Shown here piece by piece: positions 35,063 through 43,695 of a stretch of DNA of 64,000 bases. The notes beneath the pieces are model-generated. The model was given only the letters and a program-made list of their open reading frames with translations. It was not told the origin of the DNA and did no database searches. The stretch spans positions 1 through 64,000 of the forward strand of contig NZ_QJJJ01000017.1 in assembly GCF_003201865.1 (NCBI RefSeq), written 5' to 3'. The position numbers and the translations under genes were made by a program. The first letter of the stretch is position 1, and each line of letters begins with the position of its first letter. This stretch comes from Methylobacterium sp. B4. Its GTDB lineage: Bacteria > Pseudomonadota > Alphaproteobacteria > Rhizobiales > Beijerinckiaceae.

Positions 35063-35986
35063 ATGCCCACCGTTTCCGTCGTCACACTGGCCAAGGGGCG
35101 GCCTGCGCACCTGCGCAACGTCCTGCGCGGGCTGGAGCGCCAAACGCAAAAGCCCGCCGAGTTCGTCGTCGCGGTGATGCAGGACGCGCCCTACGACCTG
35201 CCCGAGGTCGGCTTCCCGGTGCGCCAGCTTCTCGTACCCGGCACCGAACTGCCGCTCGCCGCCGCGCGCAACCGCGGCGTCGCGGCCTCCTCCGGCGATG
35301 GGATCGCCTTCCTCGACGTGGATTGCATTCCCACACCCGGCTTCGTGGCGGAATATGCGCAAGGCCTGTCGGAGCTCGACGGCCTGCTGATGGGCGAGGT
35401 GCTGCATCTGCCCGAGCATGCGACGCTCGGCGCGTGGGACTTTCCCGACCTCGCGCGGGTCGCCGAGAAGCATTCCGACCGGCGCGGGCCGCCGGCCTCC
35501 GGCATCGAGATCTGCAACGACTACCGCTGCTTCTGGTCGCTCAACTTCGCAATTTTACGGGCGACGTTCGAGGCGGTCGGCGGTTTCGACGAGCGCTACA
35601 CGGGCTACGGCGGCGAGGACACTGATTTCGGCAAGATGATCGACCGGCGCGGTATCCCGATCGCCTGGATGAAGGGGGCGCTCGCCTATCACCAGTACCA
35701 CCCGCACCACATGCCGCCGATCCACCACCTCGACAGCGTGGTGCGCAACGCCGAATTGTTCGAGGCCAAGTGGGGCTACCGCACGATGGGCCACTGGCTC
35801 TACGCCTTCAAGGTGATGGGTCTGATCGACGACACGCCCGACCGGCCGATCCGCATCCTGCGCTGGCCCGACGCCGCCGACCTCGCGCTCACCGGCCAGC
35901 AGAGCCACCAGCCCTACACAAATTCGGCCTCGGTCATCCGCGCTCTCGAGGCGCGGGCCCGCGAGGCTGAGGCCGAGCCGGCGTGA
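35063..35986 (+). CDS. GT2 glycosyltransferase (galactosyltransferase C-domain type)
   Basis: A 307-residue GT-A transferase, paralogous to 33009-33872 and sharing 'FPVRQLLVPGTELPLAAARN', the DxD in 'AFLDVDCIPTPGF' and the acceptor motif 'GFDERYTGYGGEDTDFGKMI'. ATG 35063 is the first start that fits the family ('MPTVSVVTLAKGRPAHL'); the open frame from 34994 overlaps the previous gene. Its stop overlaps the next start (GTGA at 35983). The two paralogues flank the GT28-like gene. Confidence 0.85.
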   Translation: MPTVSVVTLAKGRPAHLRNVLRGLERQTQKPAEFVVAVMQDAPYDLPEVGFPVRQLLVPGTELPLAAARNRGVAASSGDGIAFLDVDCIPTPGFVAEYAQGLSELDGLLMGEVLHLPEHATLGAWDFPDLARVAEKHSDRRGPPASGIEICNDYRCFWSLNFAILRATFEAVGGFDERYTGYGGEDTDFGKMIDRRGIPIAWMKGALAYHQYHPHHMPPIHHLDSVVRNAELFEAKWGYRTMGHWLYAFKVMGLIDDTPDRPIRILRWPDAADLALTGQQSHQPYTNSASVIRALEARAREAEAEPA

Positions 35987-37038
35987 GGATCGCCCTCCTC
36001 GCCCACCTGCGCCACCCGATCGCCCCGCCCTTCGCCGGCGGGCTGGAGGCCTATACATGGCACCTCGCGGATGGGCTGACGGCGCGCGGCCACGCCGTCA
36101 CGCTGTTTGCCGCCGGCGACAGCGACCGGCGCTTCACCCTCGACCCGGTGATCCCGGTGCATCACGAGGCAAGCTTTCCGGGAATGGAGCATCGCGGCGA
36201 CGCGGGGCTGAAGGCCCATGTCAATGCCGGCTATACGGCAGCCCTCGACCGCATTGCTGCGGGTGGCTTCGACATGCTGCACAACAATAGCCTGAGCCGC
36301 CTGCCGCTGGAGCGTCGCCGCACGGCTTGCGTCCCGACGGTGACCTCGCTGCACGTGCCGGCCTACGATGCGCTGCGCTGGTTCGTGCACGACAGCTTGC
36401 GCCCCAGCCACCACATCACCGCGACCTCGCAGGCCCACGCGCGCGGCTGGTGGCCGGACGGCGTGCCGCCCGAGGTGGCGTTACTCCACAACGGCATCGA
36501 CCCCGCCGCGTGGCCGTTCCGCGAGACGGGCGACGGCAGCGCCGTCTGGTGCGGGCGGATCGCGCGGGTGAAGGGCCCGCACCACGCCATCGCGGCGGCC
36601 CGGCGGGTCGGCCTGCCGCTGACCCTGTTCGGCCCGATCGAGGAGCCGGATTACTGGCAGGCCGAGGTCGCCCCAGGTCTCGGCGGCCCGATCCGCTACG
36701 GCGGCCATTGCGACGGCGCGGCGCTCGCTCACGAACTCGGCCGCGCCTCCGTCTTCCTTTTCACGCCGTGCTGGGACGAGCCGTTCGGGCTCGTCGCCGT
36801 CGAGGCGATGGCCTGCGGCCTGCCGGTGGCCGGGTTCGCCATGGGCGCGGCCGAGGAAGTCGTCGGCGAGGCCGGATGCCTCGTGTCCTGCGGAGACGCG
36901 GCGGCCCTCGCGGAGGCGGTCGGCGCGGCGCTGGCGATCCCGCGCGCGGTGCCGCGGGCGCGCGTCCTGCGCCTGTTCACCCGCGAGCGGTGGCTCGACC
37001 ACTGCGAGGCGCTCTACGCGCAGGCCCGCGCCGGCTGA
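35983..37038 (+). CDS. Glycosyltransferase family 4
   Basis: A 351-residue GT-B enzyme starting at GTG 35983. N-terminal 'PPFAGGLEAYTWHLADGL' is the acceptor-domain glycine loop. C-terminal 'AVWCGRIARVKGPHHAIAAA' and 'FTPCWDEPFGLVAVEAMACG' supply the donor-binding E-x7-E. It is closely similar in plan to the GT4 at 29847-30896 on the opposite arm. It is the last glycosyltransferase of the plus-strand operon; a methyltransferase gene follows after 38 bases. Confidence 0.87.
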   Translation: MRIALLAHLRHPIAPPFAGGLEAYTWHLADGLTARGHAVTLFAAGDSDRRFTLDPVIPVHHEASFPGMEHRGDAGLKAHVNAGYTAALDRIAAGGFDMLHNNSLSRLPLERRRTACVPTVTSLHVPAYDALRWFVHDSLRPSHHITATSQAHARGWWPDGVPPEVALLHNGIDPAAWPFRETGDGSAVWCGRIARVKGPHHAIAAARRVGLPLTLFGPIEEPDYWQAEVAPGLGGPIRYGGHCDGAALAHELGRASVFLFTPCWDEPFGLVAVEAMACGLPVAGFAMGAAEEVVGEAGCLVSCGDAAALAEAVGAALAIPRAVPRARVLRLFTRERWLDHCEALYAQARAG

Positions 37039-37076
37039 GCCCCATGCCTGCCCCGCAACCACTATAGTCGAGAAAA

Positions 37077-37778
37077 ATGACCCGTCAGGACCTCATCGCC
37101 GCCCTGTGGCACGGCCGCGACCCCTTCGCCGAACTGCCCGAGACGTTGCGCCCCCTCGACCTCCAGGGTTGGCGCAGCCAGCACCCTTATCTCGACGAGG
37201 CAGTGGAGCAGTTCCGCCCGAGTGTGGTCGTGGAGATCGGTACGTGGAAGGGCGCGAGTGCGCTTCATCTCGCCAGCGCCATGGCCGAGCGCGATGTGGC
37301 CGGCACCGTCATCGCCGTCGATACCTGGCTAGGCGCCGTCGATCACTGGGCGGACGCAAGCCTGTTCTCGGAACTCGCCACCGAGCACGGGTTCCCGAGC
37401 CTCTACCGCACCTTCCTGGCCAACGTCCTGCGCGAGGGGCAGGCCGAGCGGGTGATCCCACTGCCGCTCGATTCGGTGAACGCCGCCGCGCTGATGCGCC
37501 AGCGCGGCGTCACCGCCGACGTGATCCACCTCGATGCTGGGCACGAAGAAGCCTCGGTCGCCGCCGACCTCCGGGCATGGTGGCCCGTGCTGCGGCCCGG
37601 CGGATTGTTCATCGCCGACGACTACGACAGCCTCGGCGGCAGGTTCCCCGGGGTCACCCGTGCGGTCGATGCCTTCTGCATCAAGTTCGGCGTGCGGGGA
37701 CCTTGGTCTTTTCAGGGCAAGTGCAAGTTCATCAAGTCCGGCGATCACAGTGACACTCATGGGGCACGTAGCCAGTGA
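37077..37778 (+). CDS. Class I methyltransferase (Methyltransf_24-like)
   Basis: A 233-residue SAM-dependent methyltransferase of the type found in cephalosporin-hydroxylase and polysaccharide clusters. Motifs are 'VVVEIGTWKGASALHLASAM' (SAM loop), 'GTVIAVDTWLGAVDHW', 'DVIHLDAGHEEASVAADLRA' and 'LRPGGLFIADDYDSLGG'. The 'HLDAGH' segment matches the metal/substrate region of the family. At the end of the glycosyltransferase operon it probably O-methylates the glycan or glycoside made there. Confidence 0.78.
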   Translation: MTRQDLIAALWHGRDPFAELPETLRPLDLQGWRSQHPYLDEAVEQFRPSVVVEIGTWKGASALHLASAMAERDVAGTVIAVDTWLGAVDHWADASLFSELATEHGFPSLYRTFLANVLREGQAERVIPLPLDSVNAAALMRQRGVTADVIHLDAGHEEASVAADLRAWWPVLRPGGLFIADDYDSLGGRFPGVTRAVDAFCIKFGVRGPWSFQGKCKFIKSGDHSDTHGARSQ

Positions 37779-37896
37779 GCCACCTGCGATGAGGGCCGGC
37801 AGGAATGGCACTTGAGAGGCGGCTCTCAGAGCATGACTTGAGGTCTGCTGTTGGCGCTATTCGGACAGGAAAACCGTAACTTGGGGACCGACAGCT

Positions 37897-38697
37897 ATGG
37901 CGAACCGGCGTGAGATCGGAGCAGCTGCGGTCGCCGCTGCGGCACTCCTGGCGGCTCGATCGTCACAGGCGCTTGACGCATCCAGGCCGATCGTGACGGC
38001 GCCGCCAGTTCGCATCGCCATGCTGCTCTATCCCGGTATGACGGCTCTTGATGTGGTCGGCCCACAAGGTCTGCTGGCAGGACTCGCTCCTGACACCCTC
38101 GACCTCGTCGCTCAGACGGTCGGACCAATCCCAAGTGACACCGGCCTCAGCCTGATTGCCACGACGAGCTTCGCCGACTGTCCTACCGATCTAGATGTGC
38201 TTTTCGTGCCGGGCGGCGATGGCACAGCCGCTCAAATGCTTGACGCCGCCACGCTGGCCTTTCTGCGGGATCGGGCCAGCCGGGCGCGCTGGGTGACGAG
38301 CGTCTGTACCGGATCACTGATCCTCGGAGCGGCCGGACTCTTGAGGGGCTATCGCGCGACCTCGCACTGGTGTGTGCGTGACACCGTCCTGCCGCTCCTC
38401 GGGGCGATCCCGGTTGATAATCGGGTCGTCTTCGACGGCAACCGGGTGACCGCCGCCGGCGTCTCGGCAGGGCTCGACTTTGCGCTGGCACTCGCTGCCC
38501 GCCTGCGCGACGAGGATTATGCACGAACGGCACAGCTCGTCGCCGAATATGCGCCCAAGCCACCGTTCGAGGCGGGCAGTCCGGCTGCTGCAGGATCGAC
38601 CATCACCCAGAGGGCGAATGCCATCCTCGACACTCTTGCGACTGAAGCGCGAAAAGCCGCTGCCACGACGCATTGGCCTGCTTCTAGTGACGACTGA
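37897..38697 (+). CDS. DJ-1/PfpI family protein, exported
   Basis: A 266-residue class I glutamine-amidotransferase-like protein. An N-terminal signal peptide (residues 1-26, 'AAAVAAAALLAARSSQALDA') precedes the domain starting 'VRIAMLLYPGMTALDVVGPQ'. The nucleophile elbow is 'SVCTGSLILGAAGLLRGYRA' with the reactive Cys, followed by 'TSHWCVRDTVLPLLGAIPVD' with the His. This is the isonitrile-hydratase/InhA-like branch rather than the chaperone DJ-1. It stands alone after the glycan island. Substrate unknown. Confidence 0.8.
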   Translation: MANRREIGAAAVAAAALLAARSSQALDASRPIVTAPPVRIAMLLYPGMTALDVVGPQGLLAGLAPDTLDLVAQTVGPIPSDTGLSLIATTSFADCPTDLDVLFVPGGDGTAAQMLDAATLAFLRDRASRARWVTSVCTGSLILGAAGLLRGYRATSHWCVRDTVLPLLGAIPVDNRVVFDGNRVTAAGVSAGLDFALALAARLRDEDYARTAQLVAEYAPKPPFEAGSPAAAGSTITQRANAILDTLATEARKAAATTHWPASSDD

Positions 38698-39267
38698 TCA
38701 TTGCTGTCTACCGCATTCAGCTTCTGCGGCTTAAAGTATTAATTAGCGAGTGATTTGCTTCCTAGCGACGGATGAATTCTGCCTCGACGATGGCAAGGAC
38801 GGTGGTACAAGCGTTGCCGAAGCGTCCAGCCTAAGTGTCTGTTTTTGCCAATGTTTGCCAGGAGAGTAGGCAACCTCTCGTTGGGCTCAATCAGCCGCAC
38901 GGGCAAAGTCCGGGACGGGATGCCGGCGCCGAGATTGCCGCCGAGAATCAGTGCGTCGACCGGGGGCCAGTCAGCGACCTGACTGGCCTGCGAGGCGACG
39001 TGCACGAAGGCTCGCGACGGAGCAGCAGTCTCACCTCGTCGGCCGGGCAGGGGAGGGCCCTGTCGCCGCCGATGCCGGCGGCCGAGATCGGAGCGATCCT
39101 GATGCGGGAGGGGCTGGCACTAGCCTGCGGGCCCGGCCGGAGAGCGTGGGGAGGAAGCGGATCACTGTGCCAGCCGGATCGGCGCTGCGCCTCAGCGGCC
39201 GAATTTTGCGGGGAGTGGATGCTGGGGGGATTCCTTGTTCCTGCCGCCGTGCTAGCGTGGCCGGACC
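38698..39267. other. Intergenic region, no supported gene
   Basis: About 570 bases. A minus-strand frame (38739-39005) contains 'VDALILGGNLGAGIPSRTLP', which could be the relic of a gene, but I cannot name a family. No RNA or terminator is convincing. Confidence 0.4.
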
Positions 39268-39759
39268 GTGCCGATCCGCCCCGAACACCGTCACTTCTAC
39301 CCAATCGATTGGCCCCAGCTTTCCGCGGCGATCCGCTTCGGCCGCGCGGCCGGACGCTGTGAGGCGTGTGGCCGCCCCCACGGGCGCGTCATCGCCTGCG
39401 TCGATGGAGGAGCGTGGTACGATGCGGAAGCCAGCCTGTGGCGTGACGATCGCGGCCGGCTGATGCCGCAGCTTCTGAAGGCCGTCTTCGATGCGAGGGA
39501 CGGCCTCTGGCGCACCGGCAGCGGCAAGCGGGTGCGCAACGGTCCCGATCTGCGCACGGCGCGACTGACCCTGCCGATCCTGGCGACCTGTCATCGCAAG
39601 CACGACACCAGCCTCAACGGAGGCCGCGATCTCGCGGCTTGGTGCCAGCGCTGCCACCTGCTGCACGACCGGCCTGAGCACCTGCGACGGCGCCGGATGA
39701 CCTACCTGCGCCGTCGGGCACTCGGTGACCTTTTCCTTGGCCCCTACCCATCCCTTTAG
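39268..39759 (+). CDS. HNH-endonuclease-like zinc-binding protein
   Basis: A 163-residue protein with an N-terminal Cys pair 'GRCEACGRPHGR' and a C-terminal 'ATCHRKHD' followed by 'WCQRCHLLHDRPEH'. The Cys/His spacing is that of a degenerate HNH nuclease with structural zinc. It could be a homing-type or phage-derived nuclease, or a catalytically dead relative. It starts with GTG 39268. Similar single genes are scattered in Methylobacterium and phage-related regions. Function not proven. Confidence 0.6.
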   Translation: MPIRPEHRHFYPIDWPQLSAAIRFGRAAGRCEACGRPHGRVIACVDGGAWYDAEASLWRDDRGRLMPQLLKAVFDARDGLWRTGSGKRVRNGPDLRTARLTLPILATCHRKHDTSLNGGRDLAAWCQRCHLLHDRPEHLRRRRMTYLRRRALGDLFLGPYPSL

Positions 39760-39952
39760 ACGAGAAGAAAGTTGCGATCCTCGGTGCGGGCCGCGCGATC
39801 CAGCGCGCGGTAGACGCCCGTAAGCAAGCTCCCAAGCGAGTGCGTCGCGGATGAGGGAACTCCACCGTAGCCCAATCGTTGAACCCGCAAATTGGATCTG
39901 TTCTAATTCGCAACAGAGCGGCGCAGCCGCCAACCAGTTCAGGAGCATCCCC

Positions 39953-40153
39953 ATGGCGAATGCCAAGTGCGAGAGCTGCAAGTTCTTCGACGAGCACAAA
40001 GTCAACGGCGCGGCAGCGCAGAACGACGAGGGCCTGTGCCGCTTCAACCCGCCCGTGAATCAGCCCGGTCCCGATGCGCATGGTCTCTGGCCGGTGGTCG
40101 GCTCGACCGATTGGTGCGGGCACTTCACTCCGGAGATGACCGCGGCCGAATAA
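39953..40153 (+). CDS. Small Cys-rich protein
   Basis: A 66-residue protein with four Cys: 'KCESCKFFDEH' (CxxC), 'GLCRFNPP' and 'STDWCGHFTP'. The layout suits binding of zinc or an iron-sulfur cluster. ATG 39953 is the natural start ('MANAKCESCKFF'). It has its own rho-independent terminator 26 bases downstream, so it is a monocistronic gene. I recall similar short proteins from Methylobacteriaceae, of unknown role. Confidence 0.7.
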   Translation: MANAKCESCKFFDEHKVNGAAAQNDEGLCRFNPPVNQPGPDAHGLWPVVGSTDWCGHFTPEMTAAE

Positions 40154-40178
40154 GACGCCGCAACGCGCGATCACCGAG

Positions 40179-40205
40179 AGGCCGGCCGAAGGGCTGGCCT
40201 TTTTC
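40179..40205 (+). terminator. Rho-independent terminator
   Basis: AGGCCGGCC (40179-40187), a GAAG loop, GGCTGGCCT (40192-40200) with one G-U pair, then TTTT(T). It follows the 66-residue Cys-rich gene. Confidence 0.8.
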
Positions 40206-40410
40206 GTGGGTGGCACTCACCCGGACAAGCGGTCGCGCACGGTCCGGATTTCCGCTGGTTCGAAGCGCGCACGCCGCGCTATCTCTGGACTGTCGGCTCG
40301 CATGGTCGAAGGCTCATGGCCGACACTGTGTTGGGCCTGGTACCCGGATGTTCAAATCTTCGCCGATGGGATCTGCCCAACCGATCGGTGCGCGACCGAT
40401 CGAGGGATAC

Positions 40411-41583
40411 ATGCGGATCAATGCTCGCTGGAGCGTCGGCTTCCTCGCGCTCGCCCTGCTGACGGCTTGTGAAAGTCGGGCGGCGGAGCGTCCCTCCCTC
40501 ATCGTCGGCCTCGACGGTAAAACCTTCTTCCGGCCCGAGGGCTCGGTGAACGGGCCGAACGGCAGCGACGGGCTCGCCGTCGTCGATCTCTCGGACCCGG
40601 CCCGACCGCGCCTCGCCCACGTCTTGAGGCTCGACACCTCCGTCTACGGGCCGCCGACCAATCTGCAGATCACGCCGGACGGCCGCCTCGGCCTCGTCAC
40701 CAGCCCCGTGACCATGCGCCAGGAGGGCGAGAACTGGTGGGCGCAGGCGGATGACCGCCTGCACGTCGTCGATCTCGCGTCCGAGCCGCCCGTCCTGATC
40801 GAGACGATCCGCGTCGGCCGGCAGCCATCCGGTCTCGCGATCGCCAGGGCCGGCGACATCGCGCTGGTGGCCAACCGCGAGGGGCGTAGCGTCTCGGTCC
40901 TGGCGATCCGAGACCGGAGCGTGCGGGTGTTGGCCGAGGTCGATGTCGGGGCCGAGGCCGCTGCGGTGGCCATCGCACCGGACGGGCGGCGTGCCTACGT
41001 CGCCAAGAACAAGGCCGGCACGGTCGGCGTGCTCCTCTACGCCGACGGGCAGTGGCGCCACGACCCCGCCCTCGACATGCCGGTCGGGCCCGGCACCTAC
41101 GGCTTGGAGGTGACGCCGGACGGCGCCTTCGCCGTCGCCGGCAACAGCGGCTCCGCGCCGAGCGACGGCCGGGGCGACACCGTTGCGCTGATCCGGGCCG
41201 GGACGGCGCGACCGGTGGTGCTCGATCGTCTCGAGGTCGGCGACACCGCCGAGACCTTGGCGATCAGCCCCGACGGGCGCCGCGCGGCCATTGCGCTGGT
41301 GAAGGGCTCGGCCGCGCCGCAGGCGAGCCCGGCCTACACGCCGGGCAGCGCCGCCGTGCTGGTGGAGATCCGGCCCGAGGGGCACCTGCGTTACCTCGGC
41401 GAGGCACCGGCCGGGGCCGTGGTTCAAGGCATCGCCTTCGATCCCAGCGGCACCTACGTCTATATCGGCAATTACTCGGACCGCAGCCTCGGCGTGTACC
41501 GGATCGAGGGTGATGCCATCCGGGATACGGGCTTCCGCCTCGCGCTGCCGGGCCAGCCCGCCTCCCTGCGCGGCCGTCCCTGA
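40411..41583 (+). CDS. YVTN/YncE-like beta-propeller lipoprotein
   Basis: A 390-residue exported protein. The N-terminus has a signal with lipobox 'ALLTACESRA', so the mature protein is probably lipid-anchored in the periplasm. The rest is a seven-bladed propeller with repeated blades such as 'NLQITPDGRLGLVTSP', 'AVAIAPDGRRAYVAKNKAGT' and 'GLEVTPDGAFAVAGNSG'. Such proteins bind ligands or redox partners; an enzyme activity is not evident. It converges on soxA (35 bases between stops), so it is not in the sox operon but may be functionally linked. Confidence 0.8.
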   Translation: MRINARWSVGFLALALLTACESRAAERPSLIVGLDGKTFFRPEGSVNGPNGSDGLAVVDLSDPARPRLAHVLRLDTSVYGPPTNLQITPDGRLGLVTSPVTMRQEGENWWAQADDRLHVVDLASEPPVLIETIRVGRQPSGLAIARAGDIALVANREGRSVSVLAIRDRSVRVLAEVDVGAEAAAVAIAPDGRRAYVAKNKAGTVGVLLYADGQWRHDPALDMPVGPGTYGLEVTPDGAFAVAGNSGSAPSDGRGDTVALIRAGTARPVVLDRLEVGDTAETLAISPDGRRAAIALVKGSAAPQASPAYTPGSAAVLVEIRPEGHLRYLGEAPAGAVVQGIAFDPSGTYVYIGNYSDRSLGVYRIEGDAIRDTGFRLALPGQPASLRGRP

Positions 41584-41617
41584 AGGGAGCCGGTCTCGCT
41601 TCGTTCGAGCTGCGCGA

Positions 41618-42409
41618 TCAGGGACGCACGGCCGGCGTCTCCACCGGCAGAGGGGCGGCCCGCGTTGCGAGATAGGCCTCGAGCGCGACGTATTCCGGCG
41701 CTCCGTAGCCGAAGGGCTCGGCCCGCATGCCGGTGAGGCAGTTGCGCAGGCGCCGCTGCAGCGAGCCCATCCCCTGCCATTCGAGGCGGTAGAGCGGATA
41801 GCCGGTCGGCTGCCCCTGCGGGATCGCGGCCGCGCCAAGGCGGCGGCCCCAGTTTTCGTCGTGGCAGATCGCGCAGGAGAGGCCGAGTTGGCCCATCCGC
41901 GCCTCGAACAGCGCGCGCCCCTCCGCCCGCGCGGGCGCGAGCCGGGCATCCTCGGGCGGCGCGATCCGCTGGCCGCGGGATTGCGTGGCGACGAAGGCCG
42001 TCAACGCCAGCAGGTCGGGGCTCTCGTAGGCGAGCGGGTCCGCGCCCTGATGCGTGCGGCGGCAGGCGTTGATCCGTCCCTGCAGATCGATCGGCCGTGC
42101 GGTCCGCGCATCCCAGGCCGGGTAGCGCGCCGCCACGCCGCGCATGCTGGACGAGGCCTCGCCATGGCAGCCGGCACAGGCCGGGCGGCTGGAGCTCGGC
42201 GGTTTCGTCCAGAGTTCGGCCCCGTCCACGACCGCGAGCATGCCGGGATTGGCGTCGTCGTCCCGCTGCATGGTCTGGATCTCGGCGCTCATCTGATCGA
42301 AGCCAGAGCGCCGGTCGGCCGGCGCGATCGGCTCCGCCCCGGCCACGGCACCGGTGAGCAACAGGGCTGCGAGGGCGACCGGCAGCGGCAAGCCCGGATG
42401 GCGGGGCAT
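41618..42409 (-). CDS. soxA: SoxA, diheme cytochrome of the thiosulfate-oxidising system
   Basis: With SoxX, couples thiosulfate (or another thiol donor) to the SoxY cysteine in the periplasm. The 263-residue precursor has a signal peptide (residues 1-25) and two heme sites, C78-A-G-C-H and C179-A-I-C-H. The heme-ligand cysteines are C116 ('INACRR') and C224 in the family signature 'RLRNCLTGMRAEPFGYGAPE'; C224 is the expected active-site persulfide. I start at ATG 42407-42409, 8 bases after soxZ. It is the last gene of the operon. Confidence 0.9.
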   Translation of the reverse strand: MPRHPGLPLPVALAALLLTGAVAGAEPIAPADRRSGFDQMSAEIQTMQRDDDANPGMLAVVDGAELWTKPPSSSRPACAGCHGEASSSMRGVAARYPAWDARTARPIDLQGRINACRRTHQGADPLAYESPDLLALTAFVATQSRGQRIAPPEDARLAPARAEGRALFEARMGQLGLSCAICHDENWGRRLGAAAIPQGQPTGYPLYRLEWQGMGSLQRRLRNCLTGMRAEPFGYGAPEYVALEAYLATRAAPLPVETPAVRP

Positions 42410-42417
42410 GGCGGGGC

Positions 42418-42738
42418 TCAGGCCACCGTGATCGCCGCGGATTCGGTCTGGTCGAAGCCGTCGTCGCCGCGCCAAGTGAAGCTGAAGCGGCCGCTCGCCG
42501 TCGCGACCCAGGTGAAGGTCAGGTACGGGTTGGCGGCCGAGGCCGGGAACAGCTCCGCGCGAAAAATCTCCTCATCCTCGAAGCGGCAGACGAACTCCGT
42601 GACGATGTTGCGCGGCAGGATGCGCCCGTCGGCGCCGGGGCGGAAGCCCGTCTCCATCGGGTGCGAGATCAGGGTCTTGATCGTGATCACCTCGCCGGGC
42701 TTGGCGGTCTTGGGCAGATTGATCAGGGTCCGAGCCAT
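42418..42738 (-). CDS. soxZ: SoxZ, sulfur-carrier complex subunit
   Basis: A 106-residue Ig-fold protein that pairs with SoxY to carry covalently bound sulfur. Family features are 'KTLISHPMETGFRPGADGR', 'VTEFVCRFEDEEIFRAELFP' and 'NPYLTFTWVATASGRFSFTW'. There is no signal peptide, as expected, since it is exported with Tat-dependent SoxY. Length matches known SoxZ. It begins five bases after soxY ends. Confidence 0.93.
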   Translation of the reverse strand: MARTLINLPKTAKPGEVITIKTLISHPMETGFRPGADGRILPRNIVTEFVCRFEDEEIFRAELFPASAANPYLTFTWVATASGRFSFTWRGDDGFDQTESAAITVA

Positions 42739-42743
42739 CCGGA

Positions 42744-43211
42744 TCAGCCCTCCAGGCAGGCGGCGAGCGTGACGATCGCGTCCGCGCTCGCGGACCAGTA
42801 GGTGCCGTCGCTCATCTCGGCGATCGCAGTGATGCGCTGCGTGTCGGCGAGCCGGATGCGCGTCGCGACCTGGGCACGGCCGGCCCCTGGCCGCAGATGC
42901 ACGGTCACGACGTTCGGCTGCGGATTCTTCTCGTTGAACACGCCGATGCGGCGCACGTGGTCCTCGGCCGTCATCGGGCTCTCGACGGAGATGGCGAGCG
43001 GCACGGTGTTGCCGTTCTCCACGAGCGGAGGCAGGTCGAGGCTGACCCGACCCGGCCGGATCGGGTTGTCGCCCGCGAAGCGGCGGATTGCGGATTCCGT
43101 TGTCTCGCTGCGCGGCTGCGCCGCCGCGGCCGGCCGCAGCGCGACAGCCAGCACGGTTCCGGCCGCGCCCGCGAGAACCCGGCGTCGATCGATCGAGTCC
43201 GAGCGTCCCAT
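42744..43211 (-). CDS. soxY: SoxY, sulfur-carrier subunit with divergent C-terminus
   Basis: Carries sulfur intermediates on a C-terminal cysteine. The 155-residue precursor has a Tat signal ('DSIDRRRVLAGAAGTVLA') and a SoxY core ('LPPLVENGNTVPLAISVESP', 'IRLADTQRITAIAEMSDGTY'). The carrier Cys is kept at residue 152, but the usual terminal GGCGG is replaced by 'AACLEG', so the flexible Gly arm is absent. The gene sits between soxX and soxZ with gaps of 10 and 5 bases. The change may alter how partner enzymes reach the cysteine. Confidence 0.9.
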   Translation of the reverse strand: MGRSDSIDRRRVLAGAAGTVLAVALRPAAAAQPRSETTESAIRRFAGDNPIRPGRVSLDLPPLVENGNTVPLAISVESPMTAEDHVRRIGVFNEKNPQPNVVTVHLRPGAGRAQVATRIRLADTQRITAIAEMSDGTYWSASADAIVTLAACLEG

Positions 43212-43221
43212 CGTTACCCTC

Positions 43222-43695
43222 TCATGGCCTCCCCTCGGGCTCGCGCAGGGTCGCCAGGAAGGCGACGACGTCCTCGATCTCAGCCGCGCTCAGGATCGGA
43301 CGCCCCTGCCACACCCGGCCCACGCGGGTGAGCCCGGTCAGGCTGTAATAGGATGGCATGATGGTGTCCGGGTTCAACGCTCGCCCGTCCACCAGCCGCA
43401 GGCGCAGCTGCGCCGGGCTCCGGCGGGTGCCGATGCCCGCGAGATCCGGGGCGAGATTGCCCTGGAAGCGCTCCTCCGGGAAGGGCCCCCCATGGCAGAG
43501 CAGGCAGAGGCCGCGGGTGCGGTCGGTCACGATCGCCCGGCCGCGATTTGGATCGCCCGACGCGCCGGTCAGGGAGGCGGGGATCGCGTCGCCGACGATC
43601 GTGAAGGACACCACCCCCTCCTCGGCTCGCGCCGTGGCGAGTGCGAGCGCCAGCACGGCCGGGACGAAGCGCGCGGCCCGGCGGCCTCGCCTCAC
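43222..43695 (-). CDS. soxX: SoxX, monoheme cytochrome c
   Basis: Partner of SoxA that accepts electrons from the thiol-coupling reaction. The 157-residue precursor has a signal peptide (to about residue 24) and one heme site C64-L-L-C67-H68, with Met113 in 'DTIMPSYY' as the axial ligand, a SoxX hallmark. It starts at GTG 43693-43695, overlapping the soxF stop (GTGA). Confidence 0.9.
   Translation of the reverse strand: MRRGRRAARFVPAVLALALATARAEEGVVSFTIVGDAIPASLTGASGDPNRGRAIVTDRTRGLCLLCHGGPFPEERFQGNLAPDLAGIGTRRSPAQLRLRLVDGRALNPDTIMPSYYSLTGLTRVGRVWQGRPILSAAEIEDVVAFLATLREPEGRP

Noticed and set aside
38739..39005. 88-residue minus-strand frame as a gene
   Set aside because: Part of it looks protein-like but I cannot assign a family, and its C-terminal half is low-information.
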